Origin: Acanthornis magna
Lineage: Eukaryota; Chordata; Aves; Passeriformes; Acanthizidae
Length of the DNA stretch: 64,000 nt
Assembly (NCBI GenBank): GCA_036785705.1
Contig: JAWUZG010001076.1
Span: 62,001 to 126,000 of the forward strand
Reading direction: 5' to 3'
Part shown: piece after piece, positions 33,801 through 46,414 of the stretch
How the letters are laid out: each line of letters opens with the position of its first letter
How positions within the stretch are numbered: position 1 is the stretch's first letter
Notes under the pieces: generated by a model
Told to the model about the DNA's origin: nothing
Database searches by the model: none
What the model saw: the letters and a program-made list of their open reading frames with translations, nothing else
Made by a program: the position numbers and the translations under genes

Positions 33801-36492
33801 GACAAGTCACCATTTTCTTGTGTTTTTGGATCACATATAATGTTAGCTCCACAGTCTTCTCATTTGTAAAATGGGAATAATAAGCTTCCCCACATGGTTA
33901 ATGTTTGAGAAACTTGGGTGAAAATGTCCATAGGAATTGTTCATCTAATACAAGAGAAGAGTAAATGGAGACTAATATAAAAGTAGGTGCTGTGCTGTGT
34001 ACTCTTCATTTTGAAAGCAATGATAGTACAGGCAGGGCATTAGAATGAGAAATTGTGTCTTGGTGGAAGCATTCTTTTGTTTCTTTAATTTTGTAAATAT
34101 CTTGTCGATTGTTCAGGATAAAACCAGCTTTAAATTTCTATCCCACTTGACAAATTAAAATGTCGCTGCCAGTCCCAGGAGCTCTGAATTTATTTGGTAA
34201 CTAATAACTACTTCTGTTTCATAAAAAGATATGCAGAGACTGTAGTGTTTGGCTCTTAGGGCAAAATGTTGGAATCTGTTCCTGCTGGTAGATTTACAGG
34301 AGCAGGTTATGGTGCCATGTTACCATCAGCCACAGAGATTGGGACTGTAAGAGTTCTGCTGAGTTAATGTCCTAGAAAATCAGACCAAGGTATCACCTGA
34401 TGGAGTCAATCATATCTTTATTAAAATAATTAGATTTTCCTATTACATAAGCAGCAATAGCTTCTTCAATATCACTGTCAGATAATGAATAATGTGGGAT
34501 TATGATCTCTCTGTGGCAAAGGAGATAAAGAAAGGAACCAGAGGCAGAAAATGAAAGTTTGATGATAATATTAGAGATAAAAAAAATAAATGAATGAAAG
34601 AACTATCAGATTTAAAGAGATATCATGCAGATAGAAATGTATAAAGAACTGGTAATGTAGAAAAAGGAAAAGTGACATAACTCATGCAAATATGCCTCAT
34701 ATTTCAAAGAAGACTTTCAAAGAAATATTCCTGAAATAAAAAGAACAATTTAACAAAGGGTCTTTAAAAGTCACAAGCAGTGTTTTACGGAACATACAAT
34801 TTGCTCATGGGTATGTACTGCTGCTGGGGGACTGGAGTTTATTTTAGTTCAATTAACCTATATATATACACTTATAAATCTGCATTATAGGACATATGGC
34901 CATGTGGTCCTCACGCATCAAGCATCATACAAACACACTGTGAGATCAGTGAGATCCTGGGGGAGGACAGAACAAATACAGTGCGCAGAAAAATAGCAGA
35001 AAGGACATGCCTTTGTAGCATATAACAAAGAAAATTTTGAGTTAAGGAAAAAATTCTGCCCTTTTGACTTCACAGTTGTTGGACCTTTGTACTGTGGATC
35101 TGATTCTGGTCCACAAAGCAGAAGAGTTCAGTGTGCAGCAGGGTTGTTGGGCTTTGATAGGGTGGACTCATGCCAGGCTTCATGCATTGCCTAATCATTT
35201 CTTGTGAAATGAGTTACTCTCGTTTTCATCTTAGGAGAAATATTTTGTTTGCGAAACACGTAGCTGCATATTCACTTATGCTTCCCAAGCATGTGAATGC
35301 ATGGGGTGAGATGGATGGCAGTAATTTTCACAGCTTAAGTTGCCACTTTATCATGGGGAAGCAAATAGGATCCATACGAGGTACATGTTATTGCAGAGTA
35401 TGTTCCTTGTGTATCATTTGACTGCAGTTAAAGCCCATCAAATCTCCTTTATGGCTTCTTATATCTCAAGATTCTATTTACGTCAGATTTCATGTGTGTA
35501 TTTCACTAGAGGCTGCATTCAAAGCAACGTATTCCAGACAGGAGAGCAGCTGCTAGCTGCTGCCATGCTAGGATGGAAATTCAGGTGAAAAACATCTGTG
35601 AAATCAGGGAAAATTAGAATTCCTTGTGCTAAAGGAGATGTCAGATTCAGGAAAGGGCTTTTCTTTAATAATTCTTACTTAGTATACTGGAGTTTGCTGT
35701 CCATTGATCTCATTAGGTCACACAAAATGCTTTGTCTTAGGATGATACATACTAGGGAAAATTCATGTTTAGATATAAAAGATGAAGCAAAATGCATACG
35801 ACTGACTAAAGAACACAGTTCTTTATCAGTTGAGGGACGTATGGCATCCTGGTACCCTTTATACCCTGTTTCTCATAATGAAACAGGGACAGTAATGTAA
35901 TGTTCTAAATACACCAAAAATTGTTAAAGGTTGCCTGAAACACTGACTTGAAAATTCAGTACTGAAAACTTTTGGTAGTGGCTGCCATTTTCATGCATTA
36001 AGAAAGCAGGGATATTAATCCTTGGGAAAATACATTATCATAGCTGTCTTTTGGACGTCTGTTGTCCAGTTCTTATTCTGTGCTATTCAGCTGAGGGTTC
36101 TGCTGGAAAGGTTTATCTTTTAAAAAAATGATAATTATGAATAGTGAGCTTTCTTGGGCCTTTACAGTTCTTTGGTTCTCACCCTCGGTGCATCTGTGCC
36201 ATGGTTTGAATGATGAAGCTGTTGGATGTGCAGGTGGGTGCTCTCCGTTTAGTGTGTCCTGCATTGCCCCCGGGCTCGAGGGATATGAATTAGATGCATC
36301 TGCCCTCTCAGAACCTCTGCCAGGGCTCTGTAAGTAATTAGGTGGAATTATGGCATATTAAAATATGCTGATACATTTGAAAAGATGTTACTGTAACAGT
36401 GGGATTTTTAGAAATGAAAGCTCTCTACTGTGTTTCAAGTCTGCTGTGGCCAAAAGCTAACCTAGTAGGAAACACAGCCAGCAATGATAGGC

Positions 36493-36509
36493 TTTTTTTT
36501 TTTTTTTTT
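36493..36509 (+). repeat. Poly(T) run, 17 bases
   Basis: A homopolymer flanked by unique sequence. On the minus strand it is a poly(A) run, but no retrocopy body is recognisable next to it. Confidence 0.85.
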
Positions 36510-39500
36510 CGGATTTAGTAACCTGAATTTCAGCTACAAAAAGATTTTACAGCTTTCATATATATTGATGAGGATAATCTAAAGAGAGTTTATCTCTGTA
36601 ATCTAATTTGCAAGATTAATTGCTGAGCTGTTTTTTATGTATTTTATCCTTACATCCACAGCATGTACAGTCATCCCAATGTCCAATTAATCTTTTTTTT
36701 AAAAAATCAATACAGAAATTGAACTTGAGCTTTTGAATGCCGTGTTAATGCCTGGCTTGGGCAACAAAATGGTATGGTCCTTTCAGATGAGACATTGTCC
36801 ACTGCTTTTCTTCTGTAGTGCCTGGGAAAAGCAGCCCTAGAATTGCAGTCTTGGCATTAGCACAGTCCCAAAAACACACATCAGGAGGCATTGCTTGTGT
36901 GGCATGACAATGCGCTCTGCTTGCTGCATGTAGGAATGTGTAACAATATCTATCATTTTTGGAGGTAGTCATGCAACTTACATTATTTTCTCCCTAGCAG
37001 AGGTTTTCTCTTCTGCTACCACTGGAAAACACTTCAAGTGGTTAATAGAAAATCCAGTCCCTTATCTGTGAGCTTGTTACATATGCCTGCCATTTGTTCA
37101 TATTATCCCAACAGCTTGTAGAATATCGTCATTCATTTCCAAAGTATCAGAAAAAGGCAGTGATCTACCTCAACTCCCCTTCCTCTGCTTCCACAGACTC
37201 AAGCTCCGTGCAGCCTTGCAGCTGCGCGGTGTGGGAGTTGTGTGGTTTTGGGCTGCCCATGCAGTGCTGACAGGTCAGGAATGTGAGAGGGAGCACTGGC
37301 ACTGATTTCCAAGAAATCATGAAACAGTGATTTTTAGCTGAAAAGAGAGTATAGGCGAGGTTTTGTGATAGTCTCAATTTGCAAGATGATTGCTCAGGAA
37401 ATGTAGGGGGAGGAAAATGAAAGGGGGTGGCAGAAAGGTAGGGGGACCTTTGGATATACTTAGACTATCAGATTATAGACAGCTTTGTGAAAAGCAAGTT
37501 ATGAACTGCTCTAGGAAGCAGTAGTACGGTAGAGAGAAGAGATGTAATAAGACATTTCTGCATGTGAAGAAAGCGTCTTTGCTGCCCACCTGATCGTAAT
37601 CTTACTTTTGTTTTGAATACTGAAGGAAATTATGCATCAACTGACAACAGGGCTTTTCAGATGCCTCTGGCAGTCTGCATGCCAAACCACACCTTAATCA
37701 GTGATAATTCATTCAGAAAATCTTGTAGACATGGGACTTGTGTAATGAAATCACATAGTCTTCTGTGGAGCATAGTCCTCATCTAGAAAAAGATAACAGC
37801 TAATTTTCATCATTCTGATTTGACATTTCAATGCAAGTCATGTGGTAGCTCTGAATTGCAGGTGAGTCAGAGTGTGGAAGAGCCTTCTGCACAAGAGAAA
37901 CTATAGCTTTTAGCATTGAATTTTAATTCTCATGGAAAACAAGCAAACCTGTTACTGGGAACTTGTCAAACATCCAAATGAAGAAAATACCAATTTAGAG
38001 TTCAGCTAGACTCCTCTCTAATTAGTGTTCTTACAGCGTGGCAATGACCATGGTAGATGCTCTTGGAGATTGTCACCGCCTGAGACTAGAGATGAACCAT
38101 CAAATTCATTGGAGCAGTCAGCGTTTCCTTTTATGTGTGTACATGTTCTTGGCAGCTGAAAAAGTGTTTCTCTCTTAAATGAGTATGTTCCTATCAGGTA
38201 AAGTCTGATCATAAGACGAACAATTGCAGTGTGTTATATTTCACTGTCAATCTCTTTACTTAATTGCTTTTTTCTTTTTTCTTTTTAAAGCAAAGGCTAT
38301 GATAGAAAGTTTAGTTTGAACTCAGTTGCTTTTTCTAATACAAACCATTGAATGTACTGAAAATCTATGGCTAATTAAAGAATTTTTTAATTTAGAATAT
38401 AAGTACTACTGTGGATCCATTAATTTTGTGGCAGGCATACCTAATACAGTCTTGTAATTTTTAGGAATTATTTAAACTAGCAGATAGTTTTCTGCTTTTT
38501 CAGGTTCTCTATTAAGCTAATATTTGGAATACCTTAGAACCAAAGGTTTTGTAAGGAATTTTTGCGATGTGGAACTGCTTTAAAATATGTATCAGTCACA
38601 CATAGGAACTCGTGGCATTCTAAGCTTCTTGTTTCTTTGAGGGCCAGCCAAAATTTCAACACAAAGTCTTGATATCCATGCTTGCCAGAGTTGATTTATG
38701 ACTTAACCAGAACAAAATTTGGCACACATGACTGCTGAACTCCAGCCCAGCTTAAAGCACATAACTCCTGCAGCATGCACAGCAAGTGGAGCCAGGTGTA
38801 TGTCCAGCAGGGAAGGGAAGGTGGTGGCTGTTGGATGTGGGTGCCATGTCTCCTCCATGTGACCTCAAGTCCACCAAGTGGACTCAGCCAGCAGTTAATT
38901 AAAAAGTTGTTATGAAAAGTGGCAGAAAAACTTCATCCATGCTTTAAGAGAGAGCTGGTTCAGCTTTGCTGATAGAAGGAAAAAGTTTGGTTTGCTCTTC
39001 AGCCAGCAGATTGGACTGTGTACAGCAACAAGCAGATTTTCTGCAAGATTTTTTTGTTATGTTCCATTCTTGCTCTAGCACTGTATTTAAATAGAATTTA
39101 GGGCATTGTTTTTAGTGAATATAAGCCAGGGAATGTCGTAGGTTCACTACCATCATAATGAATATTTTATTACAGCAGCTGAAATCTTGGATTTTGATGA
39201 GGAGAGGGCACCATTGTTTCAGTTCTGTGAAATCTCTCTGAGGATCATTACCTTACTTACTTATTTAGTTTTTGAGACAGGCAGAGCATTAGTGAATATC
39301 AGGAAGAAAACATGATCTGATCCAATTTTAAGCACTTTGTCAAAACAGTAAAGCAAACTTTTCCTATCTGTCTGATGATTTCTGTGATTGTGAAATAAAG
39401 CTAGCCTAGCTTTTGGACTGGTTCAGGGCCAAGGGATAACTGATCATCAAGTGGAGATCTTTTCATTTATCAGTTTATTTTTTTGCCCTTCCACAGAGAG

Positions 39501-41238
39501 TGGCCAAATAAAATGTTTTCTTAGTGCCCTGCTCGCCACTCTGGTGTTTTCATCAATTTCACTCTGTCTCTGGGGCTACAAGTGTCAGTCAGTTGCAATA
39601 AGGTGTCATTTTTGCCACTTCTGTGTTTATTAGGAGCTCTCAGATATTTACTGCCCAGTTTCCTGGACCTGTGCCTTGGGTGAGCTGTGTGGGACATGTG
39701 CTCGAGAGCTGTGGCAGAAATGTGTGCGGCCGATCTGGGCACAGCAGTAATAAAATACAGAGCTAAGGATCATTCCCTGCCCACTGATAGGCAAGTTCAG
39801 CAAACTCTATTTATGTTTCTTGCTTGATGTAAATTTTTGACCTTTATGATTCAGTGGACAGCCTAAAAATGTCTGAATGAATTGATAAGAATCAGTAGCC
39901 AAAAAACAGGAATCTGATAGAAAAATAGCTTTCTTCTCTTCCTTCCTTTTCACAGAAAATGGCAAAAGTCAGATTTTTTTTTTAAATTGCTTAAGCATGG
40001 TGTTTCCTCATCTGCTGTTCCTCCAGAACCTTTTGTGAAGCAGGCAAATTAGATCCTGCTCTGGCATCGAAAGTGCAGACACTTTTGATGTACAGTACAA
40101 CAGCTGAGAAGTCCTGCAATGGGGCAGTCCTACCAAATGCTGTCTGCTAAGGTGAAGCTGTACTGCCCCAGGCCCCCTTTGGGTTTTGAGGCAGGCAGTG
40201 TGTTGCAGGCTGGGCAGTCAGGCAGTGAATAAACAGTAAGTAGTTTAAATAGAAATGGGGTGCAGAGGATTTCAAGACTGGTTCTTCACCTTGACTATTT
40301 TGTTATGTTAGGAATTAATGAATGTGTTACCATTCTTCAGTGAGCCTCAGGCTAATAACTCTGTGAGCTTAGATACCCTCAAGGTAATTTTTTCCTTCCT
40401 TTTAAATCAGGCCAATTTAGTAAATGTCAAGCAGTCTGGAATAAGAAATGACTAATTTTGTGTCATTTTATATCTTTTGGTAACCATGATTATATCTATC
40501 CTGAGTGTGATCAGTTAGAAAACTTGAAAAAATTGTGCTCTCTTCAATCTGGGCAAGGTAGTACCACAGCAGCATTTAGCAATCCTTTAAGATTTCTGGA
40601 GCCAGAATGTTGTTAGGTTCCTATAAAGTTTAATGATGCATGGTGTAGTGAAAATGATGTAATAGCACAAAGTTAAACAGGATACTTCATTTGCAGATTG
40701 GAAATTAGAGATGGATCTGGCCTTTTTCCCTTGCTGTGTGGGAGCGTTGGAATGTAGTTCTGGTTTGGGCACCCCACGTGCACTGCCTGCAATTGCCTTT
40801 GCAGGATGCACGAACAAAATTCATCTGATACTGCAGAGTCACTTGTGAAGTACCACAGGGGCATGAAGTTCTGTAAAAGCAAGACCATGAAACAACTAGA
40901 GCAGCTAAAACTGCCTGTGGTAGAGAGAACATGATGTGCGATTTAAATATCAGTAGTAGTTGATGTAAAATAAAGAAAATACCTGCAATCTGTCTTGGAC
41001 TCCTGTCTGTGGCTTGGATGAGGGAGCAGAAGAAATGATTGCAAAAAAGTTTTGCGGGGCACACGGGACAGTCTGGCTTCAGTTTTACAAATGGCTTAAA
41101 AGTTCAGTTATCAAAATTAGTTCTCATAACACAGTTTGGAGTTTTTGGTGTGTGAAAGGAGAGGAGATGGGAAAGAAGGGAAAGGCAAGGTGGGTGTGCA
41201 GCACTGTTGGGCAAAGGGAGATGTATGGAATAGGTCTG

Positions 41239-41276
41239 CCTGGTTAAAGACATTCTCCCTGGTTAAAGACACTCTC
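41239..41276 (+). repeat. Tandem pair of 19-bp units
   Basis: CCTGGTTAAAGACATTCTC is followed immediately by the same 19 bases with one substitution (ACATT to ACACT). A small recent duplication with no coding sense. Confidence 0.9.
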
Positions 41277-44200
41277 CATTCAAAAATGGCCATCAGTATA
41301 GGGAGGGGGGATTTAAAGAATTACACTGAAATGGTGCTAGCTGAAAAGAAGGTCAGGGGAGTTGAAATCTACTATTACTACCTGTAGCAAAGCTAGTATC
41401 TGCAGATGAAAGCTGCTGGGGTAGGAGGGAAATACCTACAAAGAACAAACTGAAGTGGACTCCCACAGTAATTCTATCCCTCTGAGTTAAAGCTGATTCT
41501 TTCAGAATCCAGAAATATTCACTTTGCGGCATCCCTAAAGTGGGAACAGAGCAGTACATACAAATTATGTCCTAATCTCACCCTAATCTTATGGCAGAAG
41601 AGAAAGAATCAGTAAAAAGACAAGTGGAACTCAACCAAAAGCAGCTAACAAACATTGCTAAGTAACATTTTAATGCTAGAGCAGTTATTAGGCACCAAAA
41701 AAATGATCTATCTTCGAGATTCTTGGCGTTCAAATAATTTTCTCAAATGAGTGCTAAGGTCTTTGTCATGCTTCTGATCTGCACTCTCATTCTTAGACTA
41801 CACCCAAGTTTGTGGCTTTTAGATTGGCTAAATAACTGATGAGCCATGCTCATGCTCAGAGTCTGACACTGCTGGTGTTCTTTGCAGTGTAGGAGAGATT
41901 TTTCACCAGCTTCAGGGCATGGGACACCTGCTGCCATCCCTTAAGCAATAAACTTGACGGTTTGTAACAGATGCTTTATAAGGCATTTTCATAATGTGCT
42001 GTTCTGTGTTTCCTTTTACTGTTCCTGTTAAATCAAGATTTTAAAGCTGTTTTCTTTTAAGGCAAGTGACAAGTGAATCACTAAGTAAGGGTACAGAGAC
42101 AGACAGTTTGACAGCCCATGGAAACAACAATCCAGGGTATGAATGGCAAAGCTGATGTGTAATTCTGATTTATACATTGCTAAATAGTGAAAATTTCTAG
42201 GAACAGTTGCATAATTTTGGAAGTTTCTTCTTTAAAATAATTTTCCCCAGTGTTGCAAGTGAGCATCAGCAGCTGTGGCTCAAAATATGGCCAAGTATGA
42301 GGAGAGGAATTGGAATTTTTTCCCTTTGAGTTCTCATTAGCCATCATCAGTGTGGTTCTCATGGCTTTCTGTCTTCTGTTTCCTGTGATTTCTAGATGAC
42401 TGCTGTCCCTTCTATGGCCGTGTACTTCTTGCCCCTGCTTTGATAATAGCATTTTGGTGAAGGCTTGCTCAAATTGTTTGTGGCTTTGCTGCAATAAGTG
42501 GTTATTACATCCATGATGCTCTAGTAGGGGGTTTCTTTCCCTGTTCCTTCTGAATGTTTGTGCACACACACTGGCACAGCTGGTGCTGAACACCACTATA
42601 AATATCCCTGAAGTCCCTGTGAGGAGTCCTGGTGGAGGCAAAGCAGGCACTGCCTGGTATACCTGAGTCCCTTCCTTGGTGGCACATTGGTGCTGGGGCT
42701 CCCTTTGAGCTCACTGCTGGGTGTGCTCTCCAGGGTGCAGAATGGACATTTTCACCATCCCAACTGTTGCTAAATAGGCTGATTAATCAATATGTCTATA
42801 TTAATTTCTGTATTTCCTTACTCTGTCCTAACTCTTTAGGAGCTCATCAGAATATAAGATTCATTGTAGCTGTTCCCACAAAAGTGCATTACTTCAAAAC
42901 TACTTTTGTTTGTTCAGGGTCCTGTGAAGTTTAGAGTGTCTTAAAGAAGTTATTATTAAAATGTCTTCTGTCTAGAATCAGGTAAGAGCTCAAGGACATG
43001 CTACAAATTCTCTTAATGTGATCAGGGGGATTGGATTAGACAGCTTTCACAGATGCACACTGGTGCCACTCCCACGGAAAGGACAGATGATCCCAACTAG
43101 AAGATATTCTGAAATGCAGAGCTCCAAAAAAAACTTCTTGCAGAGGTTTTCATTCTGAATACCTTAAACTTTTTGTCTTGCACTTCATAGTCCAATTACT
43201 TTCTTTTGGTCTTTCTGTGAAAATCTGTTCCTTCTTCAGAGTCTTTTGCAGTTTGCCACAGTGGCTGTGGCTTGATGCCAGCTGGGTACACAACCTGACT
43301 TGCTGTGAGACAAGACTGGGGAATCTTCCAAATAGCTGGCAACTACAAATATCTGCAAAACAGAGACAGGCAACTTTGCTGCCAGCTGTCTCTGTCTGAC
43401 AAAAATGCCATCTTGGGTTACATGCACAGGAGAGAACTAATAGTTCAAAAAAATGCGGGTTTTTTTGTTTGTTTGATTTAGTGGGGTTTTTGTTAAGTCA
43501 GCTGAGCTAAAGAATCAAAGTTTTCACAGCTTATGTAGGACTTAAGAGGAATACACATTGTGGCTTTAGCTTCAGTTTTCAACAGATTCAAGGTATTTGT
43601 AGTGATCTTTACAGAAACAGGGTTATTGTTCGTATTTATGTTTTGAGGAAAAATAATTTCTGTGTAGATGACCTGTAATACAGAAGATGTTCACATAATT
43701 ATAAAGAAAATTTAAACATTGGAAGGGAAAGAAGTGTTTAAGATAAATGTTCGTAAATATAAATCAACACTAATAAAAGGGAAATTGTGCTTATCACTGT
43801 TTGATGGAGTGTATTAAGATAAATGTTTTCTAAGCACTGCAATGAATGAAGTTCAGGTGCATTTAAAAGTTAAGTACATTATTTTAAAAACTGAAACCCA
43901 AATCTGTTAGTCATTTCATTATGTTTTAAAAATGTTTTAAACACTTCCGTCTGTCCAGAGTGGGAGATGTTGTCTCATCATCTAATTCTCTGCTTCCTAC
44001 TCTACTGAAATCTAATCAGAGAGGAATCTCCCCATCCTCTGGGAGGAATGAGCTTAACCTCTTGCCTAAGCTATTTATATTAACAGAAAATATTTCACTG
44101 CTACTTTTCCTTTTTTTGTTGTTGTTTTGTTTTGTCTGCAAGGATTATTTACAGGAAAGCCTAGGAAAGTTCCTACATCTACACCAGGAACCAAGAGACA

Positions 44201-45120
44201 CATAAATGCAAATGCAGTTCTGAATCTGTAGCCCCACTCTATATATGGGTAGAAAGATTTATAAGAGATATTGACTTAAATGCAGATGAGAAAAGCTTCA
44301 GTTGCTGTAGGACTGCATTGAATGAAGAGATCACATTTTCTGAGGCTTCTGTGTCTGTCAGCTCTGGGGTCCTTGAACTCTAAGGACCCCAGAGGTTTTT
44401 TGCATCTTTACTCTGGGTTTGGATTTTGGATTCAGATCTGTTTCTTGAATTGGCCACCCCAAGGTTTTCTGAAGTCTGAAACACAGAACCAAGCTGGTGT
44501 TTAACTTCAGCCATTCTCTGTTGGTTGCTGTAGGTCTCTCTTAAAGGACTGTAGGAGGTGATCTTTCCTGTAGATAAAATACAGGAATTGACATAAGGCT
44601 ATGCCATCCATCTCAGTCAAGTGAAGTAACTTTCTGTTTCAAAATCTTCTCTTTCACCTGAAGTATTACATTTCTGCTTACCCAGAAACTCACTATTATT
44701 GCTTGAATGAGCAGCAGTGTAATCCTCTGAGGTGCTGGTGTCCAAGGGGCCAGGAAGGCAATGAAAACTCCAAACAGTGTAGTGTGAAAGCTCCCAGGTA
44801 GAGCTGCCTGGGGACTTTGCAATATGAGCTGCACTGATTTTTCTTGCACCACAGATTAAGGGATTACACTGCACTGCTCCTGCTGCAGGATGGGGATGAG
44901 GATGAAAACTGGTCATGGAGAGAAGAGCCCTATTGAGCTGAGTGAGGGGTATGAGTGTCCAAGGAGAGGGTAGTCTTTGCCAGACTGGCCCACATGTGCT
45001 GCCCCCTCTGTGGGGAAGTGTGGCAAACCTCAGTCAGCAGCAGCAGCGAAATGTCGCAAACCAGAAGAGGGAGGGAAGTGTATAGTCAGAATAAAAATAT
45101 TAGCAAGTAGTGTTTCTTAC

Positions 45121-45137
45121 CTCTGTCTTCCTTTCTC
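45121..45137 (-). other. Candidate 17-nt purine-rich microexon, minus strand
   Basis: On the minus strand the acceptor TTACCTTTTCCTCCCAG is followed by GAGAAAGGAAGACAGAG and then the donor GTAAGAAAC. The purine-only content would suit splicing-enhancer binding. It lies 143 nt downstream, on the same strand, of a second candidate exon (45281-45352), and the two can be joined with the frame open in two phases. I do not recognise the peptide. Confidence 0.22.
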
Positions 45138-45280
45138 CTGGGAGGAAAAGGTAAAATAAGCCCCCAAAGTGCTTTGCTGTTCTGCCTGTGTGACCTGTGT
45201 TCCACTGCAGAGGTCAGAGGAGCCATGGTGGTGCAGCTGGGTGAGAAGTGGGAGTCACAGGTAATCCTCTTTGCACTTAC

Positions 45281-45352
45281 TCTCCAGAGGATTTCAATTT
45301 CCAGGGTAGTCTGAGGTCTGCAATTTGAGAGTGATCCTGTAGGACAGCAACA
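45281..45352 (-). other. Candidate 72-nt exon, minus strand
   Basis: On the minus strand an acceptor (CTGCAACATTCCTTTCAG) and a strong donor (GGAGA then GTAAGTGC) delimit 72 nt, a multiple of three. Two of three frames are open; one reads VAVLQDHSQIADLRLPWKL. The 143-nt gap to the next candidate exon is short but within the range of bird introns. Together the two suggest a minus-strand transcript, coding or not. The surrounding DNA (44600-45760) is GC-richer than its neighbours, which itself lengthens open frames. No protein family is recognised. Confidence 0.2.
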
Positions 45353-45359
45353 CTGAAAG

Positions 45360-46245
45360 GAATGTTGCAGTAGGTGGAGGGGTGCTGAGCTGTGGTGAGC
45401 CACCCCTGTGCAGTGGCACTGAGGCACACAAAGACCCAGGGAGCTGCTGGCACTGGGATGTACAGCCCACTGTGTGGTGCACACCCCTCTTCAGGGACAT
45501 CAGCGTCACAGCCATGTCCTGGTGGCTTTTCCGTGCCCTCAGTGCATCTCCTTGCTTGTCTTCTGTTGAGGATTCTTCAAATGATGCTGTAAGAGCAAGT
45601 ACCACTTCTCCCAGGCTTCTGTGTTGTTGTTGAAGCAGGTGATGTGTGGTGGAGTGGAGCATCTTCTCAAGTGAAATGCAGCCTGTTGTCAATGAAAGGC
45701 CAGATCTGGCTCTTCTCAGCCAAACCCTTTTTGTCAGAACTAGGAAGAACATCAGAAGCAGGCTCCAGAAATGTGGAATCCACTGTATGATTGTATTTGG
45801 TTACTTAATTCAGAATTCACTCCAAAACTAGAGAAGACCATTTTCTGACCTTTTCAGCTGAGTAAAGCTGTAGGTGCCTGTTGTCTCTCTGGAAGGGTGT
45901 GTAAAAGCTCTGTTCCTCTTGGTGCAAGAAGCCATGAATGATTATCTTTCAGGAGCAGAGCATCTCTCCTCCCAGAACAGCTGGGATTAGCTCAGTAGTG
46001 AATCCATAAGCTACATGGTTTGGTTTGTTTTTTTTTTCCAGAAAACCCACTTTATTTTACACCAGGCATGAAGAAGATGTAGAGGGATAATCTCTGCTCC
46101 TTTTTCACCTCTGAAAAGTAACATCATTCAGGATGTGATTCTCCACTTGGGAATCCTTCTTACATAAAGTTGCTTATGGATTCTGGCTTTTCTACTTCAT
46201 CCAAGGATTATACACACTTTGTCAGTTTTCACTGAGCTCTTTTCG
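45360..46245. other. Unique, partly GC-richer non-coding stretch
   Basis: Overlapping frames on both strands (for example minus strand 45294-45752, 152 codons) without a recognisable domain. Their length is probably helped by local GC content, but the minus-strand one runs into the 72-nt candidate exon above and should be kept in mind with it. Confidence 0.4.
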
Positions 46246-46249
46246 CTTT

Positions 46250-46410
46250 TGGTATAAATACACCATTCGTATTCATGAGGGGGGAAAAAAAGCAGCTTTA
46301 GTTATGCCTGTCCACGGCAAAACCTAATTTGATTATGTGGCATAATTTAACCTTTTAAAGGCATAACCTGACCTTTTATCGGGGGAGCTGCTTTAATTAA
46401 GCTAAACCAG
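46250..46410. promoter_or_regulatory. Candidate regulatory patch with repeated half-site motif
   Basis: A TATAAATA word (46253-46260) is followed by CpG-containing ATTCGTATTCATG, the A/T-rich homeodomain-type CTAATTTGATTATG, and two related 18-bp copies 21 bp apart: GGCATAATTTAACCTTTT at 46339 and GGCATAACCTGACCTTTT at 46360. The second contains TGACCT, the nuclear-receptor half-site, read AAAAGGTCA on the other strand. It ends with TTTAATTAAGC. The density of motifs is suggestive; function is inference. Confidence 0.25.
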
Positions 46411-46414
46411 AGAA

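Larger units (their letters stand above)
33805..45115. other. Long unique non-coding stretch
   Basis: Over 11 kb without a gene, RNA gene or transposon that I can recognise. Open frames are at most 156 codons; the longest, minus strand 42180-42650, has no recognisable domain or convincing exon signals. Listed separately are a T17 run (36493-36509) and a 19-bp tandem pair (41239-41276). A donor-like GCAG-GTGAGTCAG at 37856 follows only a weak pyrimidine tract. From about 44600 the sequence becomes GC-richer toward the candidate exons at 45.1 kb. Confidence 0.55.

Noticed and set aside
37840..37866. GCAG-GTGAGTCAG, another possible recursive site
   Set aside because: The preceding sequence is not pyrimidine-rich and no RS-exon donor follows closely.
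42180..42650. 156-codon minus-strand frame
   Set aside because: No recognisable domain and no good acceptor or donor; treated as chance.
42976..42981. Six-nucleotide microexon-like unit AATCAG between TCTAG and GTAAGA
   Set aside because: The pyrimidine tract is short and weak; likely chance.
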